Below, piece after piece: positions 10,401 through 22,241 of a stretch of 64,000 nucleotides of DNA (position 1 is the first letter of the stretch; each line of letters starts with the position of its first letter). A model generated the notes under the pieces. That model was not told the DNA's origin, did no database searches, and was given only the letters and a program-made list of their open reading frames with translations. Made by a program: the position numbers and the translations under genes. Location: assembly GCF_000424545.1 (NCBI RefSeq), contig NZ_AUKC01000016.1:1-64000 (forward strand). Reading direction: 5' to 3'. Source of the DNA: Butyrivibrio sp. NC3005. Lineage in GTDB: Bacteria; Bacillota; Clostridia; Lachnospirales; Lachnospiraceae.

Positions 10401-11286
10401 GGTTCTTGAAATTCACCTTTCTCTTGCAGCTAAGGCTCTTGGCTTTAATATTGCAACACCTATTTTTGATGGTGCTAATGAGAAAGATATTGCCAATATG
10501 CTTCAGATGGCTAACGATTATGTTAACTTCGAATGGGAAGAGTTTGAGGCTAAATATAAAGAAAGTCTTGATTCAGGTATTATGGATTATCTTTATGAAC
10601 ATAGAGATCACCGTGAACTTTGGAAAGGCGTTCCGATTACAACAGATGGTAAAGTACAGCTTCGTGACGGTAGAACAGGTGAGAAGTTTGATGGAAAGAC
10701 AACAATTGGTCACATGCATTACCTGAAGCTCCACCACCTTGTAGACGATAAGATTCATGCTCGTTCAACTGGTCCTTACTCTCTTGTTACTCAGCAGCCA
10801 CTTGGTGGTAAAGCACAGTTTGGTGGACAGCGTTTCGGAGAAATGGAAGTTTGGGCATTGGAAGCTTATGGTGCTGCATATACACTTCAGGAAATCCTGA
10901 CAGTTAAGTCTGATGACGTTATCGGACGTGTTAAGACATATGAAGCAATTATCAAGGGCGAGAATATTCCTGAACCTGGTGTTCCTGAATCATTCAAGGT
11001 TCTTTTGAAAGAGCTTCAGGCACTTGGTCTTGATATCCGTGTACTTCGTGATGATGATACAGAAGTTGAGATTCTTGAATCAAGCGAATATGATACAAGC
11101 ACAGATTATCGTTATGAAATTGAAGGCGAGAAGCGTAGCCGTGATTTCAAGAGCGAAGGATTTGCAGAAAACGGATTTAGTGAACAGGGCTTCGATGAAA
11201 ATGGAGAGCTTGTTAACAGTGAAGATTCTGTATCCAGTGAATTTGATGCAGCCATGGATATGCAGGCTGATGACGATAATATGTAA
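7426..11286 (+). CDS. rpoB: DNA-directed RNA polymerase subunit beta
   Basis: The beta subunit (1286 residues), catalytic together with beta'. The rifampicin-pocket segment reads [23 protein letters not shown], i.e. the usual susceptible-type residues. The conserved C-terminal part ([36 protein letters not shown]) is present, followed by an acidic tail of about 80 residues. ATG 7426 is chosen because GGGGTG lies 7 bases upstream; ATG 7420 would overlap that SD. Confidence 0.98.
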   Translation: MEKFRIHPTGSDESVRMSFQRQKENLEMPNLIEVQTNSYKWFLDEGLKEAFDDISPIEDYAGKLSLEFVDFKLCEDEVKYSIEKCRERDATYAAPLKVKVRLHNKEKDEITEHEIFMGDLPLMTANGTFIINGAERVIVSQLVRSPGIYYDITFDKLGKKLIACTVIPNRGAWLEYETDSNDVFYVRVDRTRKVPVTVLIRALGIGTNEEIIDLFGDEPKLQGSFSKDPSTDYQSGLLELYKKIRPGEPLSVDSAESLINAMFFDSRRYDLAKVGRYKFNKKLHFKNRIAGHVLAEDVVDETTGEMIAAAGTKVDRKLAKEIQDSAIPYVWLQEEDRNVKVLSNMMVDLTHYVDCDLKELGINEDVYYPALREILDEYAALDDGEALAEALAARVRDLIPKHITKEDILASINYNMTLEYGIGFDDDIDHLGNRRIRCVGELLQNQYRIGLSRLERVVRERMTTRDAEEVSPQTLINIKPVQAAVKEFFGSSQLSQFMDQNNPLSELTHKRRLSALGPGGLSRDRAGFEVRDVHYTHYGRMCPIETPEGPNIGLINSLASYARINEYGFVEAPYRRVDHTDPQNPVVTDEIAYMTADEEDNYHVAQANTPLDEDNHFIRNSVSGRFREETSEYPKAQIDYMDVSPRMVFSVATALIPFLANDDANRALMGSNMQRQAVPLLTTEAPAVGTGMERKAAVDSGDSVVARKAGVIDYVDAKVIRVSYDDGDKEEFHLLKFQRTNQSNCYNQRPIVFKGDHVNAGQVIADGPSTHDGELGLGKNPLIGFMTWEGYNYEDAVLLSERLVRDDVFTSIHMEEFDAEARETKLGPEEITRDVPGVGDDALKDLDDNGIIRIGAEVRAGDILVGKVTPKGETELTAEERLLRAIFGEKAREVRDTSLKVPHGYYGIVVDAKVFTRENGDELSPGVNKAVRIYIAQKRKIGVGDKMAGRHGNKGVVSRVLPIEDMPYLPNGRPLDIVLNPLGVPSRMNIGQVLEIHLSLAAKALGFNIATPIFDGANEKDIANMLQMANDYVNFEWEEFEAKYKESLDSGIMDYLYEHRDHRELWKGVPITTDGKVQLRDGRTGEKFDGKTTIGHMHYLKLHHLVDDKIHARSTGPYSLVTQQPLGGKAQFGGQRFGEMEVWALEAYGAAYTLQEILTVKSDDVIGRVKTYEAIIKGENIPEPGVPESFKVLLKELQALGLDIRVLRDDDTEVEILESSEYDTSTDYRYEIEGEKRSRDFKSEGFAENGFSEQGFDENGELVNSEDSVSSEFDAAMDMQADDDNM

Positions 11287-11341
11287 TTTTGTTACTGTAC
11301 ATGAACCAAAAGTAAATGAACAGTAAAATAAGGTTGAAGAT

Positions 11342-11366
11342 GGCACCAGAAAAATATTCTGGTGCC
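11342..11366 (+). other. Hairpin between rpoB and rpoC
   Basis: A perfect 10-bp stem (11342-11351 with 11357-11366) with a 5-base loop and no T run, so not a terminator. It could be an RNA processing or stability element that separates rpoB from rpoC in the message. Confidence 0.6.
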
Positions 11367-11386
11367 GGACAAGGAGAATAGATAGC

Positions 11387-14300
11387 ATGTCAGATTCAAC
11401 AATGAATAAAGCAATCAATGAAGCTTCCAGCGGCAAATCGACTCTTCAGCAGCCGTATCAGCCGATGACCTTCGACAAGATCAAAATTGGTCTTGCTTCT
11501 CCGGAAAAGATTCGTGAGTGGTCTCATGGTGAAGTAACAAAGCCAGAGACAATCAACTACAGAACACTTAAACCAGAACGTGATGGTTTGTTTTGCGAGA
11601 GAATCTTCGGACCTACAAAGGACTGGGAATGTCATTGTGGAAAATATAAGAAAATTCGTTACAAGGGTGTAGTTTGTGATAGATGTGGAGTAGAAGTAAC
11701 AAAGTCTTCTGTACGTCGTGAACGTTTAGGACATATTGAGCTTGCAGCTCCGGTATCTCATATTTGGTATTTCAAAGGAATTCCTAGCCGAATGGGACTT
11801 CTTTTGGACATTTCTCCTAGAATTCTTGAGAAGGTGCTCTATTTTGCATCTTATATAGTTCTTGATCCAGGAGAATCAACACTTGAGTACAAGCAGGTTC
11901 TTTCTGAAAAAGAATATCAGGATGCTCGCGAAGAATTTGGTAACAGATTCCGAGCTGGAATGGGTGCAGAGGCTATTAAAGAGCTCCTTATGGATATTGA
12001 CCTTGAGAAAGAATATCAGCAGCTTAAAAGCGAGGTGGACACTTCAAGCGGACAGAAGAGAGCAAGAGTTATTAAGAGACTTGATGCTATTGAAGCTTTC
12101 CGTGAGTCTGGTAATCTTCCTAGTTGGATGATAATGGATTGTATTCCTGTTATTCCACCAGATCTTCGTCCTATGGTACAGCTTGATGGTGGACGTTTTG
12201 CAACATCAGATCTTAATGATTTGTACCGCAGAATTATTAATAGAAATAATCGACTTAAGAGATTGTTAGAGCTTGGTGCACCTGATATCATCGTTCGTAA
12301 CGAAAAGAGAATGCTTCAGGAAGCAGTAGATGCTCTTATCGATAATGGACGTCGTGGTCGTCCTGTAACAGGACCTGGTAATAGAGCGCTTAAGTCACTC
12401 TCTGATATGCTTAAGGGTAAGTCTGGACGTTTCAGACAGAACCTTCTTGGAAAGCGAGTTGACTATTCTGGACGTTCAGTTATCGTAGTAGGACCAGAAC
12501 TTAAGATTTGGCAGTGTGGTCTTCCAAAGGAAATGGCAATCGAATTGTTCAAGCCTTTCGTTATGAAAGAACTTGTTTCCAGAGGAATTTCACAAAATAT
12601 TAAGAATGCAAAGAAGCTTGTAGAACGTTTGGATACACGCGTTTGGGATGTACTTGAAGATGTAATTAAAGAGCATCCTGTTATGCTTAACCGTGCCCCC
12701 ACACTTCACAGACTTGGTATCCAAGCATTTGAGCCTATTCTTGTAGAAGGTAAAGCTATTAAGCTTCATCCTCTTGCATGTACACCTTTCAATGCCGACT
12801 TTGATGGTGACCAGATGGCTGTACACCTTCCATTGTCTGTAGAGGCTCAGGCAGAAGCTAGATTCCTTATGCTTCTTCCAAACAACTTGTTGAAGCCAGC
12901 TGATGGAGGACCGGTTAACGTACCTACACAGGATATGGTACTTGGATGCTATTATCTTACACAGGAACGACCAGGAGCAATCGGCGAAGGAAAGTATTTC
13001 AAGTCTGTAAATGAAGCAATTCTTGCTTATGAAAATGGTGCAGTAACACTTCAGTCTCGTGTATTTATTCGTATGAGTAAAAAGCGTGCTGACGGAGAAG
13101 TTGTAACCGGATTTGTATCAAGTACAGTTGGACGTTTTATTTTCAATGAGGGAATACCTCAGGATCTTGGATTTGTTGATCGTTCCAAGGAAGAAAACTT
13201 CCTTAAACTTGAAGTAGACTTTATGGTAGGTAAGAAACAGCTTAAGCAGATTATTACAAAGTGTATTAATGTGCATGGTACATTTGGAACTGCTCCTGTT
13301 CTTGATTACATCAAGGCTACAGGTTATCACCTTTCAACAAGAGCAGCTATGACAGTTTCAATTTCTGATATGACTGTACCACCACAGAAGGCACAGATGC
13401 TTGAAGAAGCTCAGAAAACTGTTGATAGAATTTCTGCAAACTACCGCCGTGGTCTTATTACTGACGAAGAGCGTTATCGTGCAGTAATTGATACATGGAT
13501 GGCTACCGATAAGGAACTTACAGAAGTTCTTCTTAAAGGTCTTGACAAGTATAACAATATTTACATGATGGCTGATTCCGGTGCACGAGGATCTAACCAG
13601 CAGATCAAACAGCTTGCAGGTATGCGTGGACTTATGGCTGATACAACAGGTCGTACAATCGAACTTCCTATCAAGTCAAACTTCCGTGAAGGTCTTGATG
13701 TTTTGGAATACTTCATGTCAGCGCATGGTGCTCGTAAGGGTCTTTCTGATACTGCTCTTCGTACAGCCGATTCAGGATACCTTACACGTCGAATGGTTGA
13801 TGTATCTCAAGAACTTATTATTCGTGAGATTGACTGTTCACTTGGAAAAGAAGAAATTCCAGGAATTGTTGTTAAAGCATTCATGGATGGAAAAGAAACA
13901 ATTGAGCCATTGATTGATAGAATTACAGGTAGATTTACTTGTGAAACAATTAAGGATAAAGATGGTAATGTAATTGTTAAGAAAAATCACATGATTACAC
14001 CTACAAGAGCTGAAAAAGTTCTCTCTGAAGGAGTTGACAATAATGGTAATCCAATTGATGCAGTAAAGATTAGAACAATCCTTACATGTAGAAGTCATGT
14101 AGGAATCTGTGCTAAGTGTTACGGAGCTAACATGGCTACTGGTGAAGCAGTTCAGGTTGGTGAAGCAGTTGGTATCATTGCAGCTCAGTCAATCGGTGAG
14201 CCAGGTACACAGCTTACAATGAGAACATTCCATACAGGTGGTGTTGCCGGTGGTGATATTACACAGGGTCTTCCTCGAGTAGAAGAGTTGTTTGAAGCAC

Positions 14301-15118
14301 GTAAACCAAAAGGACTTGCAATTATTTCAGAACTTAAGGGACGTGTAGAAATTAAGGATACAAAGAAGAAGCGTGAAGTCGTAGTAACAGACGATGAAAG
14401 CGGAGAATCAAAGACTTATCTCATTCCTTATGGTTCACGTATTAAGGTTCAGGATGGACAGATGATTGAAGCTGGTGATGAACTTACAGAAGGTTCTGTA
14501 AACCCACATGATCTTCTTAAGATTAAGGGTATTCAGGCAGTTCAGGATTATATGCTTCGTGAGGTACAGCGTGTATATCGTCTCCAGGGTGTTGATATCT
14601 GCGATAAGCATATCGAAGTAATTGTTCGTCAGATGCTTGGAAAAGTAATGATTGATGAAGCAGGGGATACAGGATTCCTTCCAGGAACACTTGTGAACTT
14701 CCTTGATTTTGAAGAGAAAAATGAGGAACTTGAAGTTGAAGGAAAGAAACCTGCAATTGGTAAGAATGTAATTCTTGGAATTACAAAAGCAGCACTTGCA
14801 ACAGATTCATTCCTTTCAGCCGCATCTTTCCAGGAAACAACAAAAGTACTTACTGATGCAGCTATTCGTGGAAAGATAGATCCACTTCTTGGACTTAAGG
14901 AAAACGTATGTATTGGTAAGCTTATTCCAGCTGGTACAGGTCTTAAGAGATACAGAGATGTAGGTCTTAATACCGACGAAAACTTCCGTGATCCACAGAA
15001 GATGATTTTAAGAAACCAGCCAAAGGTTAAACATACAATCACAATAGATGATGTAAATGATTCTGATAGCAAGGATCGTGAAGAAGACATTATCAGTGTT
15101 GGTGATGATGTTGAATAA
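11387..15118 (+). CDS. rpoC: DNA-directed RNA polymerase subunit beta'
   Basis: The beta' subunit (1243 residues). It has the N-terminal zinc site ([23 protein letters not shown]), the catalytic [12 protein letters not shown] motif binding the active-site Mg2+, and the bridge helix and trigger loop region ([19 protein letters not shown]). It starts 101 bases after rpoB with the hairpin at 11342 between them. Confidence 0.98.
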   Translation: MSDSTMNKAINEASSGKSTLQQPYQPMTFDKIKIGLASPEKIREWSHGEVTKPETINYRTLKPERDGLFCERIFGPTKDWECHCGKYKKIRYKGVVCDRCGVEVTKSSVRRERLGHIELAAPVSHIWYFKGIPSRMGLLLDISPRILEKVLYFASYIVLDPGESTLEYKQVLSEKEYQDAREEFGNRFRAGMGAEAIKELLMDIDLEKEYQQLKSEVDTSSGQKRARVIKRLDAIEAFRESGNLPSWMIMDCIPVIPPDLRPMVQLDGGRFATSDLNDLYRRIINRNNRLKRLLELGAPDIIVRNEKRMLQEAVDALIDNGRRGRPVTGPGNRALKSLSDMLKGKSGRFRQNLLGKRVDYSGRSVIVVGPELKIWQCGLPKEMAIELFKPFVMKELVSRGISQNIKNAKKLVERLDTRVWDVLEDVIKEHPVMLNRAPTLHRLGIQAFEPILVEGKAIKLHPLACTPFNADFDGDQMAVHLPLSVEAQAEARFLMLLPNNLLKPADGGPVNVPTQDMVLGCYYLTQERPGAIGEGKYFKSVNEAILAYENGAVTLQSRVFIRMSKKRADGEVVTGFVSSTVGRFIFNEGIPQDLGFVDRSKEENFLKLEVDFMVGKKQLKQIITKCINVHGTFGTAPVLDYIKATGYHLSTRAAMTVSISDMTVPPQKAQMLEEAQKTVDRISANYRRGLITDEERYRAVIDTWMATDKELTEVLLKGLDKYNNIYMMADSGARGSNQQIKQLAGMRGLMADTTGRTIELPIKSNFREGLDVLEYFMSAHGARKGLSDTALRTADSGYLTRRMVDVSQELIIREIDCSLGKEEIPGIVVKAFMDGKETIEPLIDRITGRFTCETIKDKDGNVIVKKNHMITPTRAEKVLSEGVDNNGNPIDAVKIRTILTCRSHVGICAKCYGANMATGEAVQVGEAVGIIAAQSIGEPGTQLTMRTFHTGGVAGGDITQGLPRVEELFEARKPKGLAIISELKGRVEIKDTKKKREVVVTDDESGESKTYLIPYGSRIKVQDGQMIEAGDELTEGSVNPHDLLKIKGIQAVQDYMLREVQRVYRLQGVDICDKHIEVIVRQMLGKVMIDEAGDTGFLPGTLVNFLDFEEKNEELEVEGKKPAIGKNVILGITKAALATDSFLSAASFQETTKVLTDAAIRGKIDPLLGLKENVCIGKLIPAGTGLKRYRDVGLNTDENFRDPQKMILRNQPKVKHTITIDDVNDSDSKDREEDIISVGDDVE

Positions 15119-15184
15119 AGTATTAGAGGAAAATACTTTATAAAAATTTCTTTAATATAATATAAAAAAGAAATTTAAACCAGG

Positions 15185-15225
15185 ATTTCAGGCTTTTTCG
15201 CACGAAAAGGCCTGAAATTTTGTTT
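15185..15225 (+). terminator. Terminator after rpoC
   Basis: ATTTCAGG pairs with CCTGAAAT, extended by CTTTT/AAAAG with a one-base bulge; a TTTTG run follows. Confidence 0.85.
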
Positions 15226-15256
15226 AAAAAAATTATGTCGGTTATACAGAAAAAGA

Positions 15257-15342
15257 TTGACAAGAATTTGCAAATTCATTATAATATCGAGTTGTGTGAA
15301 AATGGGAATTGAGAATGGTTAAGAGCTCAATTCGGTCACACG
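15257..15342 (+). promoter_or_regulatory. str operon promoter and structured leader
   Basis: A full-consensus promoter: TTGACA (15257-15262), 17 bases, TATAAT (15280-15285). The RNA then forms nested stems GTGTGA/TCACAC (15294-15299 with 15336-15341) and AATTGAG/CTCAATT (15307-15313 with 15326-15332) upstream of rpsL. A T run follows at 15353, but it is separated from the stem. Confidence 0.7.
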
Positions 15343-15382
15343 TTGATATACATTTTTTAAAATCCAACAGGAGGTGAAAAGA

Positions 15383-15802
15383 ATGCCAACATTTAACCAG
15401 TTAGTCAGAAAGGGTCGTCAGACAACTGTAAAGAAGTCTACTGCTCCTGCACTGCAGAAGGGTTTCAATTCTCTTCATAAGAAGGATATTGCAACATCTT
15501 CTCCTCAGAAGCGTGGTGTATGTACAGCTGTTAAGACAGCAACACCTAAGAAGCCTAACTCTGCTCTTCGTAAGATTGCAAGAGTACGTCTTTCAAACGG
15601 TATCGAAGTTACATCCTATATTCCTGGCGAAGGTCACAACCTTCAGGAGCATAGCGTTGTTCTTATCCGTGGTGGAAGAGTTAAGGATTTGCCAGGTACA
15701 AGATATCACATTATCCGTGGTACACTTGATACAGCTGGTGTTGCAGATCGTAAACAGGCTCGTTCAAAGTATGGCGCTAAGAGACCAAAGGCTTCTAAGT
15801 AA
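15383..15802 (+). CDS. rpsL: 30S ribosomal protein S12
   Basis: S12 (139 residues) at the decoding centre. It has the [10 protein letters not shown] loop and GGRVKDLPG with lysines in the positions that, when changed, give streptomycin resistance elsewhere, so it is wild type there. Start ATG 15383 follows GGAGGT; the GTG at 15374 lies inside that SD. Starts the str operon. Confidence 0.98.
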   Translation: MPTFNQLVRKGRQTTVKKSTAPALQKGFNSLHKKDIATSSPQKRGVCTAVKTATPKKPNSALRKIARVRLSNGIEVTSYIPGEGHNLQEHSVVLIRGGRVKDLPGTRYHIIRGTLDTAGVADRKQARSKYGAKRPKASK

Positions 15803-15835
15803 TTATAATTGAAGCTAAGAAAAATTAATTAAGTG

Positions 15836-15990
15836 TTGGAATTCTTTAAACATATATAGATATAATAGTCATTTATTGATGCAAGTTATATTGAAAGTTT
15901 TGGAAAACCGCACGAACACTTATATTGCAGACAAAGATTCTGCAAGTGAGTACCGATGATTTATTGAATAATTCGTAAGGAGGGAAGAAC
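15836..15990 (+). promoter_or_regulatory. Leader region of rpsG
   Basis: The 189-base gap before rpsG holds a possible weak promoter (TTGGAA 15836, TATAAT 15861, 19-base spacing). A hairpin TTGCAG/CTGCAA (15925-15930 with 15940-15945) is extended by CAC/GTG. S7 is the regulatory protein of this operon in other bacteria; whether it binds here is unknown. Confidence 0.35.
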
Positions 15991-15991
15991 C

Positions 15992-16462
15992 GTGCCGCGT
16001 AAAGGACATATTGTAAAACGTGATGTATTGGAAGATCCGATGTACAACAGCAAGGTTGTAACAAAGCTTGTAAACCAGGTAATGCTGGATGGCAAGAAAG
16101 GTGTTGCACAGAAGATTGTATATGGCGCTTTCGCACAGATTGAAGAGAAGGCTGGTAAGCCAGCTCTTGAAGTATTCGAAGAAGCTATGAACAATATCAT
16201 GCCTGCACTTGAAGTAAAGGCTAGACGTATTGGTGGTGCTACATATCAGGTTCCGATTGAGGTTAGACCTGACAGACGCCAGGCCTTGGCTCTTCGCTGG
16301 CTTGTAATGTTTTCACGTAAGAGAGGCGAGAAGACTATGATCGATCGTCTTGCTGGAGAGATTATGGATGCATCTAACAATACAGGTGCAGCTGTAAAGC
16401 GTAAGGAAGACATGCACAAGATGGCAGATGCAAACAAGGCTTTCTCACACTATCGTTTCTAA
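15992..16462 (+). CDS. rpsG: 30S ribosomal protein S7
   Basis: S7 (156 residues) nucleates the 30S head. It starts at GTG 15992, 8 bases after AAGGAGGG, with the usual MPRKGHI start, and has the segments [15 protein letters not shown] and the C-terminal [14 protein letters not shown]. Typical length. Confidence 0.98.
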   Translation: MPRKGHIVKRDVLEDPMYNSKVVTKLVNQVMLDGKKGVAQKIVYGAFAQIEEKAGKPALEVFEEAMNNIMPALEVKARRIGGATYQVPIEVRPDRRQALALRWLVMFSRKRGEKTMIDRLAGEIMDASNNTGAAVKRKEDMHKMADANKAFSHYRF

Positions 16463-16508
16463 TAGTTGAGACCTTGTTTCAGCTCTATTTTTTAAGGAGG
16501 AAGAACCA

Positions 16509-18629
16509 TTGGCTAAAAGAGAATACCCATTGGAGAGAACCAGAAATATAGGTATTATTGCTCATATCGATGCTGGTAAAACAACATGTACAGAGCGTAT
16601 CCTCTATTACACTGGTGTTAACTACAAGATTGGTGAAACACACGACGGCGCTTCTACCATGGACTTCATGGAGCAGGAGAAAGAGCGTGGAATCACAATT
16701 CAGTCTGCTGCTACAACTTGCCACTGGACTCCACAGGAATACGGAAAGAAAATTGAAGGAGCACCTGAGTATCGTTTGAATATCATTGATACTCCTGGCC
16801 ACGTTGACTTCACAGCTGAAGTAGAACGTTCACTCCGTGTACTTGATGGCGCAGTTGGTATTTTTGACGCTAAAAATGGCGTTGAGCCACAGTCTGAAAA
16901 CGTATGGCGTCAGGCTGACACATACGGCGTACCTCGTATCGCATTTATCAACAAGATGGATATCGTAGGTGCAAATTTCTACCATGATTTGGACATGATT
17001 CGTGATCGTCTTGGTAAGAACCCAATCGCTATCAATATCCCGATTGGTGCTGAAGATACATATGAAGGACTTATTGATCTCTTTGAAATGAAAGCATATT
17101 ATTTCAAGGGAGCAAATGGTGCTGATGAAGATTGTGAGGAAATCCCAGAGGAACTCAAAGATCAGGCTGAAGAATGGCACAACAAGATGGTTGAGCAGAT
17201 TGTAGAGCTTGATGAGGAACTTATGGAGAAATTCCTTGAAGGCGAAGAGATTTCTAATGCTGAACTTAAGGCAGCTCTTCGTAAGGGAACAATTGCTTCT
17301 GAGGCAGTTCCGGTTTGTAACGGAACAGCTTATAGAAACAAGGGTGTTCAGAAGCTTCTTGATGCTGTTATCGAGTATCTTCCAGCTCCAACAGATGTAC
17401 CAGATGTTGAAGGTACAGATATGGATGGTAACGAAATTACATGTAAGTCTACAGAGGATGGACCTCTTGCAGCACTTGCATTTAAGATTGTATCAGATCC
17501 ATTCGTTGGTAAGCTTGCATTTATCCGTGTCTACAGAGGAATTCTTAAGTCCGGATCTTATGTACTTAACTCAACAAAGGATAAGAAGGAACGTGTAGGT
17601 CGTATCATGCAGATTCATGCTGATAAGCGTACTGAGATCCAGGAAGCATTTGCTGGTGATATCGCTGCAGCAGTTGGATTTAAGGATACAACTACAGGTG
17701 ATACAATCTGTGATGAAAGCAATCCAGTTATCCTTGAGTCTATTGAGTTCCCTGATCCAGTTATTGAGCTCGCTATCGAGCCTAAGACAAAAGCTGGTCA
17801 GGCTAAGCTTGGTGAAGCTCTTGGTAAGCTTTCTGAAGAAGATCCTACATTCCAGGTACACACAAACCATGAAACAGGCCAGACAATTATCGCTGGTATG
17901 GGTGAGGTTCAGTTGGAAGTTATCGTAGACCGTCTCCTTCGTGAGTTTAAGGTTGAAGCTAACGTAGGTGCACCTCAGGTTGCATATAAGGAAGCTTTCA
18001 CAAAGGCTGTTGATATCGAATCTAAGTATGCTAAGCAGTCTGGTGGACGTGGTCAGTACGGACACTGTAAAGTTAGATTCGAGCCAATGGATGCTAACGG
18101 AGAAGAGCTTTATAAGTTCGATAACGAAGTTGTTGGTGGTGCTATTCCTAAGGAATTCATCCAGCCAATTTCTGAAGGTATCGAAGAAGCTATGAGAGCT
18201 GGTAATATTGCTGGCTTCCCAGTTGTTGGTGTTCATGCTACTGTATATGATGGATCATATCATGAAGTCGATTCTTCTGAAATGGCATTCCACATTGCAG
18301 GTTCTATGGCATTCAAGGATGCTATGGCAAAGGCAGCTCCAACTCTTCTTGAGCCTATCATGAAGGTTGAAGTAACAATGCCAGAAGAGTACATGGGTGA
18401 TGTAATTGGTGATATCAACTCTCGTCGTGGACGTGTTGAAGGTATGGATGATCTTGGAAATGGTAAGATTGTTCGTGCATACGTTCCACTTGCTGAGATG
18501 TTTGGTTATGCTACAGATCTTCGTTCTAAGACTCAGGGACGTGGTAACTACTCAATGTTCTTTGAGAAGTATGAGCCAGTTCCAAAGAACGTAGCTGATA
18601 AAGTTATCGCTCAGTACAAGCAGGGTTAA
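16509..18629 (+). CDS. fusA: Elongation factor G
   Basis: The translocation GTPase (706 residues). G1 [10 protein letters not shown]2 [12 protein letters not shown]3 DTPGHVDF and G4 NKMD are all present, followed by the domains III-V typical of EF-G. It starts with TTG at 16509, fixed by AAGGAGG upstream and by the alignment of [15 protein letters not shown]. In the str operon after rpsG. Confidence 0.98.
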   Translation: MAKREYPLERTRNIGIIAHIDAGKTTCTERILYYTGVNYKIGETHDGASTMDFMEQEKERGITIQSAATTCHWTPQEYGKKIEGAPEYRLNIIDTPGHVDFTAEVERSLRVLDGAVGIFDAKNGVEPQSENVWRQADTYGVPRIAFINKMDIVGANFYHDLDMIRDRLGKNPIAINIPIGAEDTYEGLIDLFEMKAYYFKGANGADEDCEEIPEELKDQAEEWHNKMVEQIVELDEELMEKFLEGEEISNAELKAALRKGTIASEAVPVCNGTAYRNKGVQKLLDAVIEYLPAPTDVPDVEGTDMDGNEITCKSTEDGPLAALAFKIVSDPFVGKLAFIRVYRGILKSGSYVLNSTKDKKERVGRIMQIHADKRTEIQEAFAGDIAAAVGFKDTTTGDTICDESNPVILESIEFPDPVIELAIEPKTKAGQAKLGEALGKLSEEDPTFQVHTNHETGQTIIAGMGEVQLEVIVDRLLREFKVEANVGAPQVAYKEAFTKAVDIESKYAKQSGGRGQYGHCKVRFEPMDANGEELYKFDNEVVGGAIPKEFIQPISEGIEEAMRAGNIAGFPVVGVHATVYDGSYHEVDSSEMAFHIAGSMAFKDAMAKAAPTLLEPIMKVEVTMPEEYMGDVIGDINSRRGRVEGMDDLGNGKIVRAYVPLAEMFGYATDLRSKTQGRGNYSMFFEKYEPVPKNVADKVIAQYKQG

Positions 18630-18706
18630 TTTAAGTTTGAACCTATCCTGAGATAATTCAGCTTTCTAAACAGTTTTTATCAAATTGCGATGGAAAGCTT
18701 GAATTA

Positions 18707-18736
18707 TTGACGGAATTTTAATATAATCGATATTAG
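18707..18736 (+). promoter_or_regulatory. Possible tuf promoter
   Basis: TTGACG (18707-18712), 18 bases, TATTAG (18731-18736). A long hairpin (TTCAGCTTTC paired with GAAAGCTTGAA, one bulge) just precedes it, so tuf may have its own start in addition to read-through from fusA. Confidence 0.45.
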
Positions 18737-18788
18737 TCGGTTAAAAAATTAATGTTGTCACACATTTATTTTAAGGAGGACATTTAAA

Positions 18789-19982
18789 ATGGCAAAGGCA
18801 CATTTCGACAGAACAAAGCCGCATGTTAACATCGGTACAATCGGACATGTCGATCACGGTAAGACAACTCTCACAGCTGCTATCACAGCAGTTCTTGCTG
18901 AGAGACTTGGTGTTGATCCAGCAGTTCCGTTCGATCAGATTGATAAGGCACCAGAAGAAAAGGCTCGTGGAATAACCATTTCTTCTGCTCATATCGAGTA
19001 TGAGACAGCTAACAGACACTATGCTCACGTTGACTGCCCAGGTCACGCTGACTACGTAAAGAACATGATCACAGGTGCAGCTCAGATGGATGGTGCTATC
19101 CTTGTTGTTGCTGCTACTGATGGTGTTATGGCTCAGACAAAGGAGCACGTTCTTCTTGCTCGTCAGGTAGGCGTTCCTTACATCGTTGTATTCCTTAACA
19201 AGTGCGATATGGTTGATGATGATGAGCTTCTTGATCTCGTAGAGATGGAAGTTAGAGATCTTCTTAACGAGTATGATTTCCCAGGCGATGATACTCCAAT
19301 CATCCGTGGATCTGCTCTTAAGGCTCTTGAAGATCCTAAGTGCGAGTGGGGCGACAAGATCATGGAACTTATGGATACAGTTGATTCCTATATTCCAGAT
19401 CCTCAGCGTGATGTTGATAAGCCATTCCTTATGCCTGTTGAAGATGTATTCACAATCACAGGTCGTGGAACAGTTGCAACTGGCCGTGTAGAGAGAGGTC
19501 AGCTCAAGATGAACGACGAAATCGAAATCGTTGGTATTAAGGAAGAGACAAAGAAGTCTGTATGTACTGGTATCGAGATGTTCAGAAAGACTATGGATTA
19601 CTGCGAAGCTGGTGATAACGTAGGTCTTCTTCTCCGTGGTGTAGATCGTACAGATATCGAAAGAGGTCAGGTTGTTGCTAAGCCTGGTACTGTAACTTGC
19701 CACAAGAAGTTCACAGCAGAGGTTTACGTACTTACAAAGGATGAAGGTGGTCGTCATACTCCATTCTTCAATAACTATCGTCCTCAGTTCTATTTCAGAA
19801 CTTCTGACGTTACAGGTGTTTGCGTACTTCCAGAAGGAACAGAGATGTGCATGCCTGGTGATCACGTAACAATGACTGTTGAATTGATTCACCACATGAC
19901 AATGGAGCCAGGTCTTACATTCGCTATTCGTGAAGGTGGACGTACAGTTGGTTCAGGTCGTGTTGCTACAATCATTGAGTAA
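18789..19982 (+). CDS. tuf: Elongation factor Tu
   Basis: EF-Tu (397 residues) delivers aminoacyl-tRNA. [34 protein letters not shown] and NKCD motifs and domains 2 and 3 are complete. It starts at ATG 18789 after AAGGAGG. Only one tuf copy is seen here. It ends the str operon with a strong terminator. Confidence 0.99.
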   Translation: MAKAHFDRTKPHVNIGTIGHVDHGKTTLTAAITAVLAERLGVDPAVPFDQIDKAPEEKARGITISSAHIEYETANRHYAHVDCPGHADYVKNMITGAAQMDGAILVVAATDGVMAQTKEHVLLARQVGVPYIVVFLNKCDMVDDDELLDLVEMEVRDLLNEYDFPGDDTPIIRGSALKALEDPKCEWGDKIMELMDTVDSYIPDPQRDVDKPFLMPVEDVFTITGRGTVATGRVERGQLKMNDEIEIVGIKEETKKSVCTGIEMFRKTMDYCEAGDNVGLLLRGVDRTDIERGQVVAKPGTVTCHKKFTAEVYVLTKDEGGRHTPFFNNYRPQFYFRTSDVTGVCVLPEGTEMCMPGDHVTMTVELIHHMTMEPGLTFAIREGGRTVGSGRVATIIE

Positions 19983-20018
19983 TTACGAGCGAACAGCCCA
20001 ACCCAAATTTTAAATTTC

Positions 20019-20050
20019 AGCTCTCGAGGATTTTCCTCGGGAGCTTTTTT
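20019..20050 (+). terminator. Terminator after tuf
   Basis: A 12-bp stem AGCTCTCGAGGA/TCCTCGGGAGCT (one G-U), 3-base loop and six T. Confidence 0.93.
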
Positions 20051-20241
20051 AGATTTTTATACTAATAACAAAAATTTTAACCTTGATTTTTTGAGTGATA
20101 TGCAGTAGGATGTACAGGGTTTTCATAATATAAACACATTTACGGGGTACAATAATCTTAATCTTTTGATAAAAACATATTATAAACAAGTTATTTTTCT
20201 ATTTTAGAACTTTTTGAAAAGTAACATAGACGAGGAGTTTG

Positions 20242-21249
20242 ATGGAAAGAGATAGAAGACCAGCAGATAGAATGCTTGGAAATATAGCATTATCAGATTT
20301 GAAGACAATTTCACAGGAAGATATTAATAGATTGCTGTTATTTACAGATCAAGTTGATTCGTTTCAAGATTTGATGATGCGATATGAATGTGCGATGTAT
20401 GAAATTCGTACTAAGCTTGATGTCTTGAATAAAGAGTTATCACTCAAAAATAATCGTAACCCTTTTGAATCTATAAAGACAAGAATCAAAACACCATTAA
20501 GCTTGTATGAGAAAATGCAGCGTAAGGGAATAGAATTTTCTGTAGAGAACATAGAAAAGAACATTAATGATGTAGCTGGAATTCGTGTTATATGTTCATT
20601 TCTTGATGATATATACATGCTGGCTGATTGTTTGAGAAAACAGGATGATATTGAACAAATTGAAGTTAAGGATTATATAAAAAATCCAAAGCCAAGTGGT
20701 TATAGAAGCTTACACTTAATATTGCAAGTGCCTATTTTTTTGACACATCAGAAAAGCTTTATGAAAGTAGAAGTCCAGTTTAGAACAATAGCAATGGATT
20801 TCTGGGCAAGTCTTGAACATAAAATGAAATATAAAAAAGATGTTCAGGATGCTGAGATGATTACAGAAGATTTGGCTTTTTCTGCAGATTTAATTAACCA
20901 GTTGGATAGAAGAATGCAACAAATAAGAGAAAGAATTGATGCTGATAAGAATTCTAATGATGTGGTTGATAAAATAACTGCTAAGGATTTTGAGTTGGAA
21001 ACAGAAAACATACAAGTTTTGGATGAAACAAAGTCAGAATCTAATGTAAAAAATAAAAGCGCAAATGATGCTCCTAAAAATAAAGAAGATTCATCTGATC
21101 CAGATTATTTGTATGATTCTATGATTGAGTCGGATAAATTGGATATTAAAGAAAACTATGATGGCGCAGGTAACAAATACTTGTATGTAAGAGCATCTAG
21201 TGATGAAAGAAAAAAAGCAAATTATGTTCAATCGTCAATTAATGAATAG
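20242..21249 (+). CDS. Small alarmone synthetase-like protein (RelA/SpoT domain, RelQ/YjbM type)
   Basis: A stand-alone (p)ppGpp synthetase domain of about 230 residues without hydrolase, TGS or ACT domains. Motifs: KTRIKTPLSLYEKMQRKG, GIRVICSFLDDIYMLADCL, KPSGYRSLHL and VEVQFRTIAMDFWASLEHKMKY. These match the RelA_SpoT synthetase fold, which moves pyrophosphate from ATP to GDP/GTP. A charged C-terminal extension of roughly 95 residues (Lys/Asp/Glu/Asn rich) is longer than in Bacillus RelQ. ATG 20242 follows GAGGAG. Monocistronic, ending in a terminator shared with the opposing methyltransferase. Confidence 0.88.
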   Translation: MERDRRPADRMLGNIALSDLKTISQEDINRLLLFTDQVDSFQDLMMRYECAMYEIRTKLDVLNKELSLKNNRNPFESIKTRIKTPLSLYEKMQRKGIEFSVENIEKNINDVAGIRVICSFLDDIYMLADCLRKQDDIEQIEVKDYIKNPKPSGYRSLHLILQVPIFLTHQKSFMKVEVQFRTIAMDFWASLEHKMKYKKDVQDAEMITEDLAFSADLINQLDRRMQQIRERIDADKNSNDVVDKITAKDFELETENIQVLDETKSESNVKNKSANDAPKNKEDSSDPDYLYDSMIESDKLDIKENYDGAGNKYLYVRASSDERKKANYVQSSINE

Positions 21250-21296
21250 AGAGTAATAAAAGCTTAATTAGATTTTATTATTGTGTTTCGTAATAG

Positions 21297-21342
21297 AAAA
21301 ACTAGCGTTTTAAAGCCGAGAGGCATAAAACGCTAGTTTTTT
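21297..21342. terminator. Bidirectional terminator
   Basis: AAACTAGCGTTTT and its exact complement, separated by 15 bases, with A and T runs on both sides. It can serve both the synthetase and the converging methyltransferase. Confidence 0.88.
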
Positions 21343-21377
21343 GTATAAAAGAAAAATAAATTATAATTTAAAATCTA

Positions 21378-22241
21378 TTAACAAGATGTCCATCTTCCGC
21401 TTGCTCCACATGGTAATACAAGACCGTTACTACTAATAGGAATTCCTATTTCTTGTGCCTCAACAACACCTTTATGAATTGGATTTAGAACAGTATTGAG
21501 CATGTAAGATAAAACTGCCGGCTGTAATCCCGTGGTATATGAATTAATAAGGAAAAATAAAGGATCATCAGATAACAATTTTGAGCACAATTCAACAAAT
21601 GGGAAAATATTATCTTCAATCTTCCAAATTTCTCCTTTTGGACCTCGACCGTAAGAAGGAGGATCCATGATAATAGCATCATAATGATTGCCGCGCCTGA
21701 TTTCGCGCTGAACAAATTTAATACAATCATCAACAAGCCATCGAATGGGCGCATCAGCCAAACCTGAGGAACATGCGTTTTCTTTTGCCCAAGTAACCAT
21801 TCCTTTGCTGGCATCAACATGAGTAACACTTGCACCAGCAGCCGCAGCTGAAACAGTTGCTCCTCCTGTATATGCAAAAAGATTTAAAACTTTAATAGGT
21901 CTGTTGGATTTTTTGATTAATTCAGAAAACCAATCCCAGTTAGCTGCTTGCTCCGGAAAAAGACCAGTATGCTTAAAACTAAAAGGTTTAAGGTGAAATG
22001 TTAGTTCGTTATAATGAATTGTCCATTCTTGTGGAAGATTATTAAAATCCCATTCGCCGCCACCTTTGTTGCTTCTATAATAGTGACCATTTGGTTTTTT
22101 CCATCCAAAGTGATTTTTGGGTGTATTCCATATTACCTGAGGATCTGGACGAACAAGAAGGTAATCACCCCATCGTTCAAGTTTTTCACCATGTGAAGTG
22201 TCAATTACTTCATAATCTTTCCAATTGTTAGCTAACCACAT
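21378..22241 (-). CDS. Class I SAM-dependent methyltransferase, RlmI-like
   Basis: A 287-residue methyltransferase of the PF10672 type (related to 23S rRNA methyltransferases RlmI/RlmK). Motif I is VLNLFAYTGGATVSAAAAGA, the acidic ribose-binding residue follows in THVDASKGMV, and the catalytic motif IV is MDPPSYGRG. The N-terminal part lacks a full PUA domain. It is the only reverse-strand gene before 52 kb, and its promoter region is the long AT-rich gap at 22.3-22.5 kb. Confidence 0.85.
   Translation of the reverse strand: MWLANNWKDYEVIDTSHGEKLERWGDYLLVRPDPQVIWNTPKNHFGWKKPNGHYYRSNKGGGEWDFNNLPQEWTIHYNELTFHLKPFSFKHTGLFPEQAANWDWFSELIKKSNRPIKVLNLFAYTGGATVSAAAAGASVTHVDASKGMVTWAKENACSSGLADAPIRWLVDDCIKFVQREIRRGNHYDAIIMDPPSYGRGPKGEIWKIEDNIFPFVELCSKLLSDDPLFFLINSYTTGLQPAVLSYMLNTVLNPIHKGVVEAQEIGIPISSNGLVLPCGASGRWTSC

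Noticed and set aside
17571-18236. 221-codon reverse open frame over fusA
   Set aside because: Antisense to EF-G without start signals or family likeness.
18771-19895. 374-codon reverse open frame over tuf
   Set aside because: Fully antisense to EF-Tu; a by-product of its codon use.
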